A stretch of 19,774 nucleotides of DNA from Chloroflexota bacterium (GCA_030634785.1 DAOWAC010000002.1:1-19774), one strand, 5' to 3'; shown: positions 1 through 6,994, counted from the first letter of the stretch. A program made the numbers and translations. The notes: generated from the sequence alone by a model not told the origin.

Positions 1-574
1 ACTTTTTCCAGCTCAGCTTCTTTGGATTAATCTTTTAACTGATGGTCCGCCTGCTCTTGCGCTTGGGATTGATCCCTGCAATCCGCAAATAATGAAACGA
101 AAACCTAAGAAGAAAAAAGAGGGTGTAATAAACAAAAGGCTGGCTTATTTAATTGCAGGCATTGGAGTCTGGATGACTATTCTTTTAACTGGCGTGTTCT
201 TTATTGGTTTTTCTTTTGGAGGAATTGTTCTTGCGCAAACAATGCTTTTTACTGGATTCATTCTTTACGAGTTTGTTAGAATTGCAGTAATAAGAAATCA
301 GGAACACATTGGTCTTTTTGAAAACAAGTGGCTTGTTTACGCAGTGTGTTTTTCGTTGTTTTTACACTTGGTTCTCTTATATACTCCATTAGGCGGCCTT
401 TTTTCCTTGGTTCAGCTTAGTTTGTTTCCAATAACACAGCTTGAAATATTCTTTTGGGCAGTTCTCCTTGGAGGCGTTGCAATTGGTTGGATTGGAGCAA
501 TTATAATAACAAAAGCTGTTGTAAAAGCAACGCCTATTGAGAATGTTTCCGGAGAGGCGTTGTTTAAATTTTAG
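1..574 (+). CDS. Cation-transporting P-type ATPase (Ca2+ type), C-terminal part, 5' truncated by window
   Basis: The frame is open from base 2 to the stop at 574, so the gene begins outside the window; the ATG at 92 is internal. The first visible residues, PAQLLWINLLTDGPPALALG, are the M6 signature of P2-type ATPases. They keep the Asn and Asp of the WxNxxTDG motif, which in SERCA-like pumps coordinate Ca2+. A basic cytosolic loop follows (MKRKPKKKKEG), then about four hydrophobic helices (roughly residues 20-45, 50-70, 85-105 and 118-140 counted from the internal Met), as in the Cation_ATPase_C domain. The phosphorylation and ATP-binding domains would lie upstream. The expected role is ATP-driven export of Ca2+ or a similar cation across the cell membrane. 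The gene converges on the DUF4956 gene with only five bases between the two stops. Confidence 0.9.
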   Translation, partial: LFPAQLLWINLLTDGPPALALGIDPCNPQIMKRKPKKKKEGVINKRLAYLIAGIGVWMTILLTGVFFIGFSFGGIVLAQTMLFTGFILYEFVRIAVIRNQEHIGLFENKWLVYAVCFSLFLHLVLLYTPLGGLFSLVQLSLFPITQLEIFFWAVLLGGVAIGWIGAIIITKAVVKATPIENVSGEALFKF

Positions 575-579
575 TGGGT

Positions 580-1278
580 TTATTCTGCAAGTTCGCCTTC
601 GTGTGTAAATAGTACAACCTTTTTGACGCCTTTTAGTGCTTTGATTTCTTGCAGTAGTTTGTTTTCTTTATCTTTTTTGACTCTTGCTTCAATTGTCTTT
701 TCGCCTTCTTTTTCGTCTATTGAAATGTTTCTTGTTCTGTACTTTTTGCAGTTGTCTTCTAGTATTTTTTCAAGTTTTGGGTCGTCAATTCTGCTGTATT
801 TTATCATTAAAATATATGGTAGGTGTTTTACCGGAACTCTTTTTGCCATTAGAATCATTATTATTCCCATAAAAATTGTCAAAGTTATTGAAAGCTGGAA
901 GAATGCTACTCCGTTCATTATTCCGATTGAAACTGCCCAGAAGAGGAATGTTACATCTTTTGGATCTTTTATTGCTGTTCTAAATCTTATGATTGATAGT
1001 GCTCCAACCATTCCGAGTGAAAGAGCAAGGTTTCCTGTAATTGTCATCATGATACCTGTTACAATTAAGGCAGTCATAATAAGTGTTATTGAAAAGTTTT
1101 TGTTGTACATTACTCCTGAAAAGGTTTTTTTGTAAACCAAATAAATAAAGGCTGCCAGAAGGAATGAAACAAGTAGGTTAAGTAACATTGCTCCAATATT
1201 AATGTTTGTTCCAAGTCCAAGTCCTTGTTGGTTGATTGCTTCTGCAAAAATTGTTTGAAATGTCATTTGGTCAACCAT
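580..1278 (-). CDS. DUF4956 family membrane protein
   Basis: This 232-aa protein has about four hydrophobic helices in its first 145 residues (roughly 28-48, 62-82, 84-104 and 112-142) and a charged cytosolic C-terminal domain of about 85 residues. The stretch GALSIIRFRTAIKDPKD followed by FWAVSIGI is the signature of DUF4956. This family is typically encoded beside VTC-domain proteins in bacteria, and here too the VTC gene lies directly upstream, with 31 nt between stop and start. The ATG is preceded by GAGG, nine bases away. Molecular function is unknown; the pairing with VTC suggests a membrane partner or channel for the VTC product, which is inference. It is the last gene of the leftward run. 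Confidence 0.85.
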   Translation of the reverse strand: MVDQMTFQTIFAEAINQQGLGLGTNINIGAMLLNLLVSFLLAAFIYLVYKKTFSGVMYNKNFSITLIMTALIVTGIMMTITGNLALSLGMVGALSIIRFRTAIKDPKDVTFLFWAVSIGIMNGVAFFQLSITLTIFMGIIMILMAKRVPVKHLPYILMIKYSRIDDPKLEKILEDNCKKYRTRNISIDEKEGEKTIEARVKKDKENKLLQEIKALKGVKKVVLFTHEGELAE

Positions 1279-1309
1279 TTAAAAAAACCTCAAAAAACTT
1301 CTAAAAACC

Positions 1310-2071
1310 TCAAAGATATCCTATTCTGTTGTCAAGTCTTCCAATACAGTATTTGCTTATTGCACTGTTACAATTTTTCATTAATACAATTGATTTAAGC
1401 CAGTCTGGCATAAACCTGTCAAATTTTATTTCTAAGACAACAAGTTTTTTGCTTAGTAAAGGCTTCATAAAAAGTAACTTGTCAAACATATTTAAATTTA
1501 TCGAATTTGCTCTAATGTTCCTGTCAAAGGTTATTCTGACATTATTGAAGTCATAAACAAAGGCGTTTCTTTCATAGTCTATTATTACTACTGGTTTGTA
1601 TAAAAACTTTCTGAATTCCACATAAATTTTTCTTGCAACTTTGTTGTCGTAATCTAGTAACACTTCGTAATTTCCTAAAGCCAATTCTTCTGCGTCTTCT
1701 TTTTTTATCCAGAGACTTTCTTTAATTATACAGTCTCCTATTTTGTTTTTTATTTCAAGTTTTGATTTTTTGCCTACAAAATCGTAAATTCTTATTCTTA
1801 TTTTTTTTCTTGTTTCAACGCCTGCCATTTTTTCTTCAAAAGCCTTGTTTCCAAGACTGTCAAAGTACAGGCTTCTGATAAAGTAGCCTTTGCCTTTGTC
1901 ATGGCTGTCTCTTTTCAAAATTTTTTCCAAAGCAGAACTCATTGTGATAAAATCAGAATAGTTTATATAATATTTGTGTTCTTTTCTTTTAACTTCGAGT
2001 CCTGCAGTTTTTTGCAAATCTTTTTTTTTCAAACTTTTTTTTTCAAGTTTTTGCATGTTTGTTTTTTGCAT
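1310..2071 (-). CDS. VTC-domain (polyphosphate polymerase-like) protein
   Basis: This 253-aa soluble protein has the VTC tunnel-domain pattern in order: a basic EVKRKEHKYYI start (about residues 26-36), YFIRSLYFDS (about 64-73), the alternating basic strand RKKIRIRIYDF (about 87-97), KLEIKNKIGDCIIKESLW (about 103-120), VIIDYERNAFV, VRITFDRNIRA, and near the end LEIKFDRFMPDWL and AISKYCIGR. In yeast VTC4 the alternating Arg/Lys strands line a tunnel that holds the polyphosphate chain, and acidic strand residues bind metal. Prokaryotic members are often called polyphosphate polymerase domain proteins, but their product is unproven. The length fits a stand-alone catalytic domain without SPX. The ATG at 2071 has GTGA seven bases upstream; an in-frame ATG at 2056 is possible. 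It sits between the beta-helix and DUF4956 genes. Confidence 0.85.
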   Translation of the reverse strand: MQKTNMQKLEKKSLKKKDLQKTAGLEVKRKEHKYYINYSDFITMSSALEKILKRDSHDKGKGYFIRSLYFDSLGNKAFEEKMAGVETRKKIRIRIYDFVGKKSKLEIKNKIGDCIIKESLWIKKEDAEELALGNYEVLLDYDNKVARKIYVEFRKFLYKPVVIIDYERNAFVYDFNNVRITFDRNIRANSINLNMFDKLLFMKPLLSKKLVVLEIKFDRFMPDWLKSIVLMKNCNSAISKYCIGRLDNRIGYL

Positions 2072-2107
2072 GTATGTTCACTTTTTTTGTTTTTCATTTC
2101 ACTTTTT

Positions 2108-3679
2108 TTATTCTTTTGCTTTAAGTATTTTTTCTAGTCCTAGAACATTGTTCTGACTTGTCATTGTTTCAAGCGAGTTCAATTCCTGTGCTGTAAAAGA
2201 AATATTTTTGTAGTCTGATTTTTTGTCAAGGTCTATTTTGTCATTGTTTTTTTCAAATGTATTTTCGTAAATGTAAAAGTTTGCTCCGTTAAATACTTGC
2301 TTTTTTTGATATGCTGCAATTGCAATATTGTTGTTTTTGAAAGTGTTTTTTATGAAGAATGCGGTTGATGAATCTTTTACTGCGCTTCCCATATTGTTTC
2401 CTTCAATCATATTGTTATATATGATGGCAAAGCTTTCTTCTCCGATTGAAATTCCTTTGTCTTTAAATCCTTCAAATAAACTTTCTTTCACCAGTATTGT
2501 GCTTCCGCTTATGTCAAGTCCGTCTCCGTTTGCATTTTCACTTTTTGCCTGGAACGTGCTATCTTTTATTGTTCCTGTGCAAAAGTCTAAATCTACTTGG
2601 TCTCCGTAGTTTGCACTGAATTCTGTTCCGTTTATTAATACTGTCCCGTATTTTGCATTTAGTCCGTCGTCTGAACTACTTTTGTTTATGGTTGAGTCTA
2701 TTAGTTCTAAATCAGAGTGGTATACTGATAGTTGTCCTGAGAAAAATATTCCGTTTATGAAGTGTTCGCTTCCGCCACTTATTTGCAAATTTTTAATTGT
2801 TGTTTTGCTGTTTGTTCCGTTTCCTATTATTCCAAATACCCCAAAAGCATTGTTTAGGTCAAGTCTTGAAATTTCAACAGGATTTTCTTCTGTTCCCTGG
2901 ATGTCAATGTCTGAGTATGAAACAATTGATTTTTCTGAAGCAATTTTTATTTTTACACCAGCATCTATTGCAATTTTAAGTTCTTTTGGAATTATTGTGT
3001 TTTCTTTTATTTCATATGCTCCTTCAACTAAGTGCAGTGCGCCTTCTTTTTCGTTAAAGATTAGTTCTGGATTCATTTCTAAAAATTCTTCTTTTGTTTG
3101 CTTTTGTAATTTTGAGTAATCGCTTCCTATTTTCGCTATTGCAAGATATACAAATCCGTTTGGTAAAATTTCTCCAGTTTCTGTGTTTTCCATTTCAATT
3201 TCTACACTGTTTATGTCAACAGAATTTTGAAAAGTTATCTGGTATTCAAACACTGTTAGTATTGCTTTGTTTTTGTCATCAAGGCTTGCCTGTAAACTAT
3301 CCTGACTTATAATTGGACTTATTTCTATTTCGTTTTCTGTTATTGCAAGTTCCTGTTCTGTTCTATTTTGCATATTTTTAACAATGGCGGTTGTGTTTTT
3401 TCCAGAACTAAGTTTTATCTTAAACTTATTTACTTTTAGTTCTGGTGTGCTGTCCGGCATTATTTCTATTATTATGCTGTTTTCACTTTCTACAATGTCA
3501 ACATAGGTTTTGCTATATTCTCCATCTTCTATTGGTGTTGGTTCAGTTCCTTGCATGGAAAAGCCTATTTTGCCGTCTGTTGCATATGTAAACACAATTG
3601 CTATCAGTATTACTGTTACTATAATAAGCTCTAGATTGGTTTTTCTTTTTTTAAAGGATTGTAAAGCATTTTCAAACAT
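2108..3679 (-). CDS. Membrane-anchored right-handed parallel beta-helix protein (CotH/VTC-associated type)
   Basis: This 523-aa protein has a short basic N-terminus and a single hydrophobic segment at about residues 16-33, so most of the chain should be outside the cell. Residues about 40-200 look like beta-rich surface domains. From about residue 215 the protein is built of short repeating strands with Asn/Asp/Gly turns, as in right-handed beta-helices. Conspicuous motifs are SSDDGLNAKYG, DQVDLDFCTG, NGDGLDISGS, DKGISIGEES and AVKDSS. Such Asp-rich DGLD / KGISIGE turns resemble, from memory, the beta-helix modules that accompany CotH-kinase-like proteins in bacteria. A carbohydrate-binding or -modifying role, or a scaffold role, is possible but unshown. 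The start has GAGG about eight bases upstream. VTC follows 36 nt downstream and tRNA-Gln lies 76 nt upstream on the same strand. Confidence 0.8.
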   Translation of the reverse strand: MFENALQSFKKRKTNLELIIVTVILIAIVFTYATDGKIGFSMQGTEPTPIEDGEYSKTYVDIVESENSIIIEIMPDSTPELKVNKFKIKLSSGKNTTAIVKNMQNRTEQELAITENEIEISPIISQDSLQASLDDKNKAILTVFEYQITFQNSVDINSVEIEMENTETGEILPNGFVYLAIAKIGSDYSKLQKQTKEEFLEMNPELIFNEKEGALHLVEGAYEIKENTIIPKELKIAIDAGVKIKIASEKSIVSYSDIDIQGTEENPVEISRLDLNNAFGVFGIIGNGTNSKTTIKNLQISGGSEHFINGIFFSGQLSVYHSDLELIDSTINKSSSDDGLNAKYGTVLINGTEFSANYGDQVDLDFCTGTIKDSTFQAKSENANGDGLDISGSTILVKESLFEGFKDKGISIGEESFAIIYNNMIEGNNMGSAVKDSSTAFFIKNTFKNNNIAIAAYQKKQVFNGANFYIYENTFEKNNDKIDLDKKSDYKNISFTAQELNSLETMTSQNNVLGLEKILKAKE

Positions 3680-3750
3680 GTTTTTTTCCTCTTTTATTTT
3701 CTTTCCTTTAAACTTTTTTTTTCTTTATTTTTTCTTTTTTTCTTCTTTTT
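3680..3750 (-). promoter_or_regulatory. Purine-rich leader of the beta-helix gene
   Basis: Read on the minus strand, the stretch between tRNA-Gln and the beta-helix start is almost pure A and G, broken by only a few T and C bases, and ends in an AAGAGG ribosome-binding site. It shows no clear T-run terminator after the tRNA. A TATA-like TTTAAA core is present at about 3710-3715, so the gene may have its own start site or be read through from the tRNA. Confidence 0.45.
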
Positions 3751-3755
3751 CTGAA

Positions 3756-3828
3756 TAGCCCCGGAGAGATTCGAACTCTCGTCACCGCGCCCAGAACGCG
3801 GTATGCTTGGCCTCTACACTACGGGGCT
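3756..3828 (-). tRNA. tRNA-Gln (anticodon CUG)
   Basis: The minus strand folds as a complete cloverleaf. The 7-bp acceptor AGCCCCG pairs with CGGGGCU. The D arm starts GTGT. The anticodon stem CCGCG/CGCGG encloses the loop UUCUGGG, so the anticodon is CUG, reading CAG (Gln). The variable loop is UGAC, the T stem GAGAG/CTCTC carries loop TTCGAAT, and the discriminator is A. CCA is not encoded and I see no intron. The first pair is A1-U72, as is usual for archaeal tRNA-Gln. The gene sits inside the leftward run between the 71-aa protein and the beta-helix gene. Confidence 0.95.
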
Positions 3829-3840
3829 TTGTAATGCGTT

Positions 3841-3854
3841 ATATAATTTATAAA
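3841..3854 (-). promoter_or_regulatory. TATA-box promoter of tRNA-Gln
   Basis: On the minus strand TTTATAAATTATAT is centred about 20-22 bases before the first tRNA base, where an archaeal TATA box is expected. T-rich blocks just upstream (3855-3890) could end transcription of the preceding 71-aa gene. Confidence 0.55.
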
Positions 3855-3890
3855 ACAAATAAATATTAAAAACTTCAAAAATTGCTTGTT

Positions 3891-4106
3891 TTAACCTATT
3901 GAAATAATTGTTTCTTCTTTGGTATTTGAGCTATAATACTTGCATTGGATGTTTCCTCCAAATCCTGTTGCTCCTACAACAAGATCAAATTCTTCAGGGA
4001 TTGCTTCATAGCATTTTTCTACTGTCTGTTGGTTTGTAAGATATAGTGGGATAGCTATTGCAAGATAAATGCAAACGCATGCAATTACGATTTTTTCCCA
4101 ATTCAT
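3891..4106 (-). CDS. Small membrane-anchored protein, unknown function
   Basis: This 71-aa protein has one hydrophobic helix near the N-terminus (about residues 6-24) and then a short outside-facing tail with two cysteines (about residues 32 and 55) that could form a disulfide. I recognise no family. The ATG has a GTGA ribosome-binding site about eight bases upstream, and the gene starts 20 nt after the uppS stop, so the two are probably cotranscribed. Its position between uppS and the tRNA/beta-helix genes hints at an envelope role, but nothing in the sequence shows one. Confidence 0.6.
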   Translation of the reverse strand: MNWEKIVIACVCIYLAIAIPLYLTNQQTVEKCYEAIPEEFDLVVGATGFGGNIQCKYYSSNTKEETIISIG

Positions 4107-4126
4107 TTTAAGTCACTTAAAGTGTT

Positions 4127-4822
4127 TTATTTGCCAAAATTTCTTTTTCTTAAATTAAAGTTGTCTATTGCTTCCGCCAAATCATGTTTGCTGAATTCAG
4201 GCCAGCAGCGTTTGCAAAAATAGAGTTCACTGTAGCCTGTTTGGAATGGTAAAAATCCTGAGGTTCTTTGTTCGCCGCTTGTTCTTATTACTAAATCTGG
4301 ATTTTTTAAATCAGAGTATAAATATTTTTCAAAACTTTTTTCATCAACATCTGCAAGGTTAATCTTATTTTCCTGCACTTCTAAAGCAAGTTTTTTTGCA
4401 GCGTCAACAATTTCTGCTCTGCCGCTGTATCCTAATGCAAGGTTTATTGTGCTTGATTTGAATTCTCTGGTGGTTTCTTCGGCTTTTCCAATTTTTTCAA
4501 AAAGCTTTTTTGGCAAAAGGTCAAGTCTTCCAAAAAAACGAAGTCTTATTTGTTTTTCTTCAAAGTATCCGGAGGTTTTAATTCTGTCAAGTTCTTTGTC
4601 AAAAATTCTAAACAAAAGACTTAATTCTGCACTTCTTTTTTGCATGTTTTCAAGGGAAAGCATCCAAAAGGTTCCGCTTTTTACTTTTGGATAGTCTTCA
4701 AGCCAGTGCATTACATTCCAAGCTTTTTGTGTTCCCTGCTGGTATGCACTAAGAAAGTTAATTCCTGCGTTTCTTGCAAAACGCCTGTTTCCGTCTGGAA
4801 TAAAAGCAATAGATTCAAGCAT
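4127..4822 (-). CDS. uppS: Cis-prenyltransferase (undecaprenyl/polyprenyl diphosphate synthase family)
   Basis: The protein carries all the signatures of the UppS/DHDDS family: FIPDGNRRFA near the N-terminus with the catalytic Asp, NLALGYSGRAEIVDAAKK in the middle, and PDLVIRTSGEQRTSGFLPFQ then YSELYF and WPEF near the C-terminus, ending in RKRNFGK. The enzyme adds isopentenyl units in cis to an allylic diphosphate and makes the long polyprenyl phosphate that carries sugars across the membrane. I chose the ATG at 4822 because AAGGGTGTTCTCAA stands in front of it, nearly the same arrangement as before the gene at 6456; the frame also allows an ATG at 4840, six codons earlier. The length (about 231 aa) is usual. 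A repeat element shared with the CotH1 upstream region lies just before it. Confidence 0.92.
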   Translation of the reverse strand: MLESIAFIPDGNRRFARNAGINFLSAYQQGTQKAWNVMHWLEDYPKVKSGTFWMLSLENMQKRSAELSLLFRIFDKELDRIKTSGYFEEKQIRLRFFGRLDLLPKKLFEKIGKAEETTREFKSSTINLALGYSGRAEIVDAAKKLALEVQENKINLADVDEKSFEKYLYSDLKNPDLVIRTSGEQRTSGFLPFQTGYSELYFCKRCWPEFSKHDLAEAIDNFNLRKRNFGK

Positions 4823-4874
4823 TTGAGAACACCCTTTCATAATTAAACAGCTTAAACTGCCTATTAACTAAACC

Positions 4875-4946
4875 TCTGATTTCCTTTAAAAAATTACTGT
4901 TGACTAAACGCTTTGATGATTGTAACAATTTTGGTCTAAGTAATAT
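4875..4946. repeat. Conserved intergenic element, copy 1 (upstream of uppS)
   Basis: The first 28 bases (4875-4902) match 6307-6334 at 27 of 28 positions, including the core TCCTTTAAAAAATTACTG. Two further blocks follow at nearly the same spacing: TTGTAACAATTTT (4920-4932) and AGTAATAT (4939-4946). ATTACT near the left end is the reverse complement of AGTAAT at the right end. AAAATT-act-GTT can also pair with AACAATTTT. It fills the space between the CotH1 stop and the uppS start, so read on the minus strand it lies upstream of uppS. Confidence 0.8.
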
Positions 4947-4957
4947 TGCTCATTTTT

Positions 4958-6244
4958 TTACGTACATTGCTTCAAAAATTCAACATTTTTTTCAAGATAA
5001 GCTTTGTTTCTTCTGCTGTAATATGCTACCTTGCTTGAACGTCTGATTGTTGTATTGTCAAGGAGAGCAATTCCTAAATATTTGTCTTCAAGTTCTTTGT
5101 AATAGTTAACAAGTTCTTCTCCGTCTTTGAGAACTTCTTTTAAAATTTCTTTCTTTCTTTCAACAACTTCTGGATTTCTTGAAACATAATATAATATTCC
5201 CGTGCCTGTTTTAGTGCATGGGTCATATCCTTCTTTGCCCAAATCCTGATCATGCATTCCAACAGTGTTTTGGTCATTAATTCCTCCTTCATTTCTTGGA
5301 ACTATTCCAAACTTTCCTGTTGTTGTATTATAAAAAAGTTTTAGATTGTTTCTTCCAAAATCATGGTCTTGTCCTAAAATTGCACGCCATGCTTCAAACC
5401 TTGCAATTTGTTCAACGTCAAAATAAACATCAAACAATTCCTTGTCATCACTTTTAACTACTTTAAACATTTCATTTATTCTGCCATTAATTTCTCTTTC
5501 AAAAGGGGATTCAATTTGCTTAATACTGCTTAGTTCTAAATTAAACGGTGCATTTGCCAGATTTTTTCTTGGCTGATTTTTTGCATTGTCTTCTTTCCAG
5601 TTGTCTGAATAAAAAATTATTGAAGTTCCTGGTTGTTTGTTTTTTTCCATTAAATAAGAATCCCATGCTTCTTCAACAGTGTAAAGTCCTTGTGGCACTC
5701 CGTTAATTCTTATCAGTCCCATTTCATAATTGGCTGTAACAAGACCTATTTTTTTTGCAAGCCATTCAGCATATAATGGACTAAAGAACAGCCTGTCTTC
5801 TGCAATAATTAAATTGTATTCTCTTATATTGTTAATAAATTCTTCTTTGTCTGCTTTAATTTTGTAGGATTTTTTTGGCTGACTGTAATGATTTGGTAAA
5901 TCTCCACGCAAACTCATTTCAGCATCGTATTTTTCTCCTTCGAATAAAAGTTTCACATTTCTCCAATGTGAAGCAAATTCTGTTCTGTAACCCGCTTCTG
6001 TTGCAATCTTTCCTGCTTCGGCAAAATACTCCAAATCACCTAATGAAAGTTCAAAATCATATTCTTTTACAAATTCGTTTAATGGTTCTGCTGTCCTTAA
6101 AGGATTTAGTATGTCACAAAGGGTGTCAACAACCTTTACAGTAAAGTTTTCGTCAGCAGAGCCTGGGTCAGGGCTTGTAAGATAGGATATGCAACCCCCT
6201 GCAATTAGAACTAAGACAATAATTGTTCCGTAAACAAGTTTCAT
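4958..6244 (-). CDS. CotH-kinase-like membrane-anchored protein 1
   Basis: This protein of about 428 aa has one N-terminal hydrophobic segment (about residues 3-20) followed by a SPDPGS linker, so the rest should be outside. It follows the CotH pattern: LNEFVKEYDFELSLGDLEYF, WRNVKLLFEG, MSLRGDLPNH, KKSYKIK, YAEWLAKKIGLVTANYE, IRINGVPQGLYTVEEAWD, and QDHDFGRNNLKLFYNTTTGK near the presumed active site. CotH proteins are atypical kinases; B. subtilis CotH phosphorylates spore-coat proteins. The motif after the active-site strand reads VPRNEGG, where I would expect a PWD-type metal-binding motif, so activity is uncertain. The ATG at 6244 is chosen because AAAGGAG precedes it; the open frame reaches a TTG at 6277. 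A clear paralogue lies at 17755-19008. Confidence 0.82.
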   Translation of the reverse strand: MKLVYGTIIVLVLIAGGCISYLTSPDPGSADENFTVKVVDTLCDILNPLRTAEPLNEFVKEYDFELSLGDLEYFAEAGKIATEAGYRTEFASHWRNVKLLFEGEKYDAEMSLRGDLPNHYSQPKKSYKIKADKEEFINNIREYNLIIAEDRLFFSPLYAEWLAKKIGLVTANYEMGLIRINGVPQGLYTVEEAWDSYLMEKNKQPGTSIIFYSDNWKEDNAKNQPRKNLANAPFNLELSSIKQIESPFEREINGRINEMFKVVKSDDKELFDVYFDVEQIARFEAWRAILGQDHDFGRNNLKLFYNTTTGKFGIVPRNEGGINDQNTVGMHDQDLGKEGYDPCTKTGTGILYYVSRNPEVVERKKEILKEVLKDGEELVNYYKELEDKYLGIALLDNTTIRRSSKVAYYSRRNKAYLEKNVEFLKQCT

Positions 6245-6306
6245 TTTTCTTTCTCCTTTCTTTCTTCCAATAAGCAAACAAGCTGTTTGTCTTACTACTT
6301 AAGGGG

Positions 6307-6380
6307 TCTGAATTCCTTTAAAAAATTACTGTTGGGTCTTAATTTGGTTGTTGTAACAATTTTCTTTTTATTAGTAATAT
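6307..6380. repeat. Conserved intergenic element, copy 2 (upstream of CotH1)
   Basis: This is the second copy of the element at 4875-4946, in the same orientation. It has the same 28-base first block (one mismatch), TTGTAACAATTTT at 6351-6363 and AGTAATAT at 6373-6380. Between blocks the sequence diverges, which suggests the blocks are what is conserved. It ends about 6 bp from the palindromic promoter of the rightward gene at 6456. The TTTAAA core could serve as the TATA box of CotH1, giving a leader of roughly 45-50 nt. Confidence 0.8.
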
Positions 6381-6384
6381 AATG

Positions 6385-6401
6385 GAAAGATTTAAATCTT
6401 T
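6385..6401 (+). promoter_or_regulatory. Palindromic BRE/TATA promoter of the 87-aa gene
   Basis: AAAGATTTAAATCTTT (6386-6401) is a perfect 16-bp palindrome with an ideal TTTAAAT TATA core and a purine BRE-like GGAAAG to its left. A start near 6420 would give a leader of about 35 nt that ends in AAGGGTG before the ATG at 6456. As a palindrome it could also be read by TBP/TFB leftward towards CotH1. Confidence 0.55.
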
Positions 6402-6455
6402 GGCAAACCAAGTTCTATACAAAAGAGTAAAATTCAAAAAAGCAAGGGTGTACTA

Positions 6456-6719
6456 ATGCCAAAGCCTAAAAAAAACATTAAAAAGAAAAAATTTGGAAAA
6501 CCTAGACAAAAAAACGGAAAAGCAGTATTTAACATTGAAAAGCTTTTAACAGAAATTTATAAACTGAATCGCAAACAAGTGGTAAGAAAGCTTAAAACTT
6601 TTAAAGGCAGTTTTAAACTTGATTTTTCTGATGCATATTTAAATAGTCTTTCAATTGATCAACTTCGTCACACTCTTTTTGCAGCCTTACTAACCAAAGG
6701 CATCTCTAAGAAAAAATAA
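6456..6719 (+). CDS. Small Lys-rich protein, unknown function
   Basis: The product is 87 aa. Its first 25 residues are dominated by Lys and Arg (PKPKKNIKKKKFGKPRQKNG) and look disordered; residues about 28-85 look helical, with a Leu-rich pattern. Such a layout suits a nucleic-acid- or ribosome-associated protein, but I recognise no family and this is only inference. The start is well supported by AAGGGTG at about seven bases upstream and by a strong TATA box. A hairpin with a T-run follows the stop. Confidence 0.7.
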   Translation: MPKPKKNIKKKKFGKPRQKNGKAVFNIEKLLTEIYKLNRKQVVRKLKTFKGSFKLDFSDAYLNSLSIDQLRHTLFAALLTKGISKKK

Positions 6720-6725
6720 AGGCAT

Positions 6726-6752
6726 TAAAAAGCTAAGAGCTAATTTTTTAAA
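6726..6752 (+). terminator. Hairpin with T-run after the 87-aa gene
   Basis: AAAAAGCT-aag-AGCT-aa-TTTTTT forms a short stem in which AGCT pairs with AGCT and the A-run with the T-run, ending in six T residues. It starts seven bases after the stop of the gene ending at 6719. The T-run could also overlap the promoter of the next gene. Confidence 0.45.
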
Positions 6753-6782
6753 GCCCAAAGACCTTATTATATCGGTTTTTTA

Positions 6783-6974
6783 ATGGATGAATTAAGTAAT
6801 GCCAAAAAACAGCAAATGTCTGAAATAGTTTCCAATCTTAAGTCAAAAATGGCTGAACTTGATGAACTTGGTAAAAAAATTAGACTGGAGGGAAAGCTTG
6901 TTTCTCCCAGAAAAACACAGCAAATTCTTGAAGAAATAAAGGTTCCTTCATTAAAACTTCTTAAAGAGCATTAA
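6783..6974 (+). CDS. Small helical protein, unknown function
   Basis: This 63-aa protein looks almost fully helical, with heptad-like spacing of hydrophobic residues over about residues 8-37 (IVSNLKSKMAELDELGKKI), suggesting a short coiled coil. I recognise no family. There is no evident ribosome-binding site before the ATG; TTATTATAT lies about 15 bases upstream, too close for a TATA box serving this ATG, while TTTTTTAAAG near 6744-6753 would give a nearly leaderless mRNA. The DUF192 gene follows after 20 nt and is probably in the same transcript. Confidence 0.6.
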   Translation: MDELSNAKKQQMSEIVSNLKSKMAELDELGKKIRLEGKLVSPRKTQQILEEIKVPSLKLLKEH

Positions 6975-6994
6975 TTTTTTAGGAGAAATTTTTC

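Noticed and set aside
623..1135. Long plus-strand frame opposite the DUF4956 gene
   Set aside because: It is antisense to a recognised family with clear motifs; its Phe/Ser/Ile-rich product is a mirror of the AT-rich coding strand.
3680..3750. Pyrimidine tract considered as a plus-strand terminator
   Set aside because: No plus-strand gene ends nearby; the tract is better explained as the purine-rich leader of the leftward beta-helix gene.
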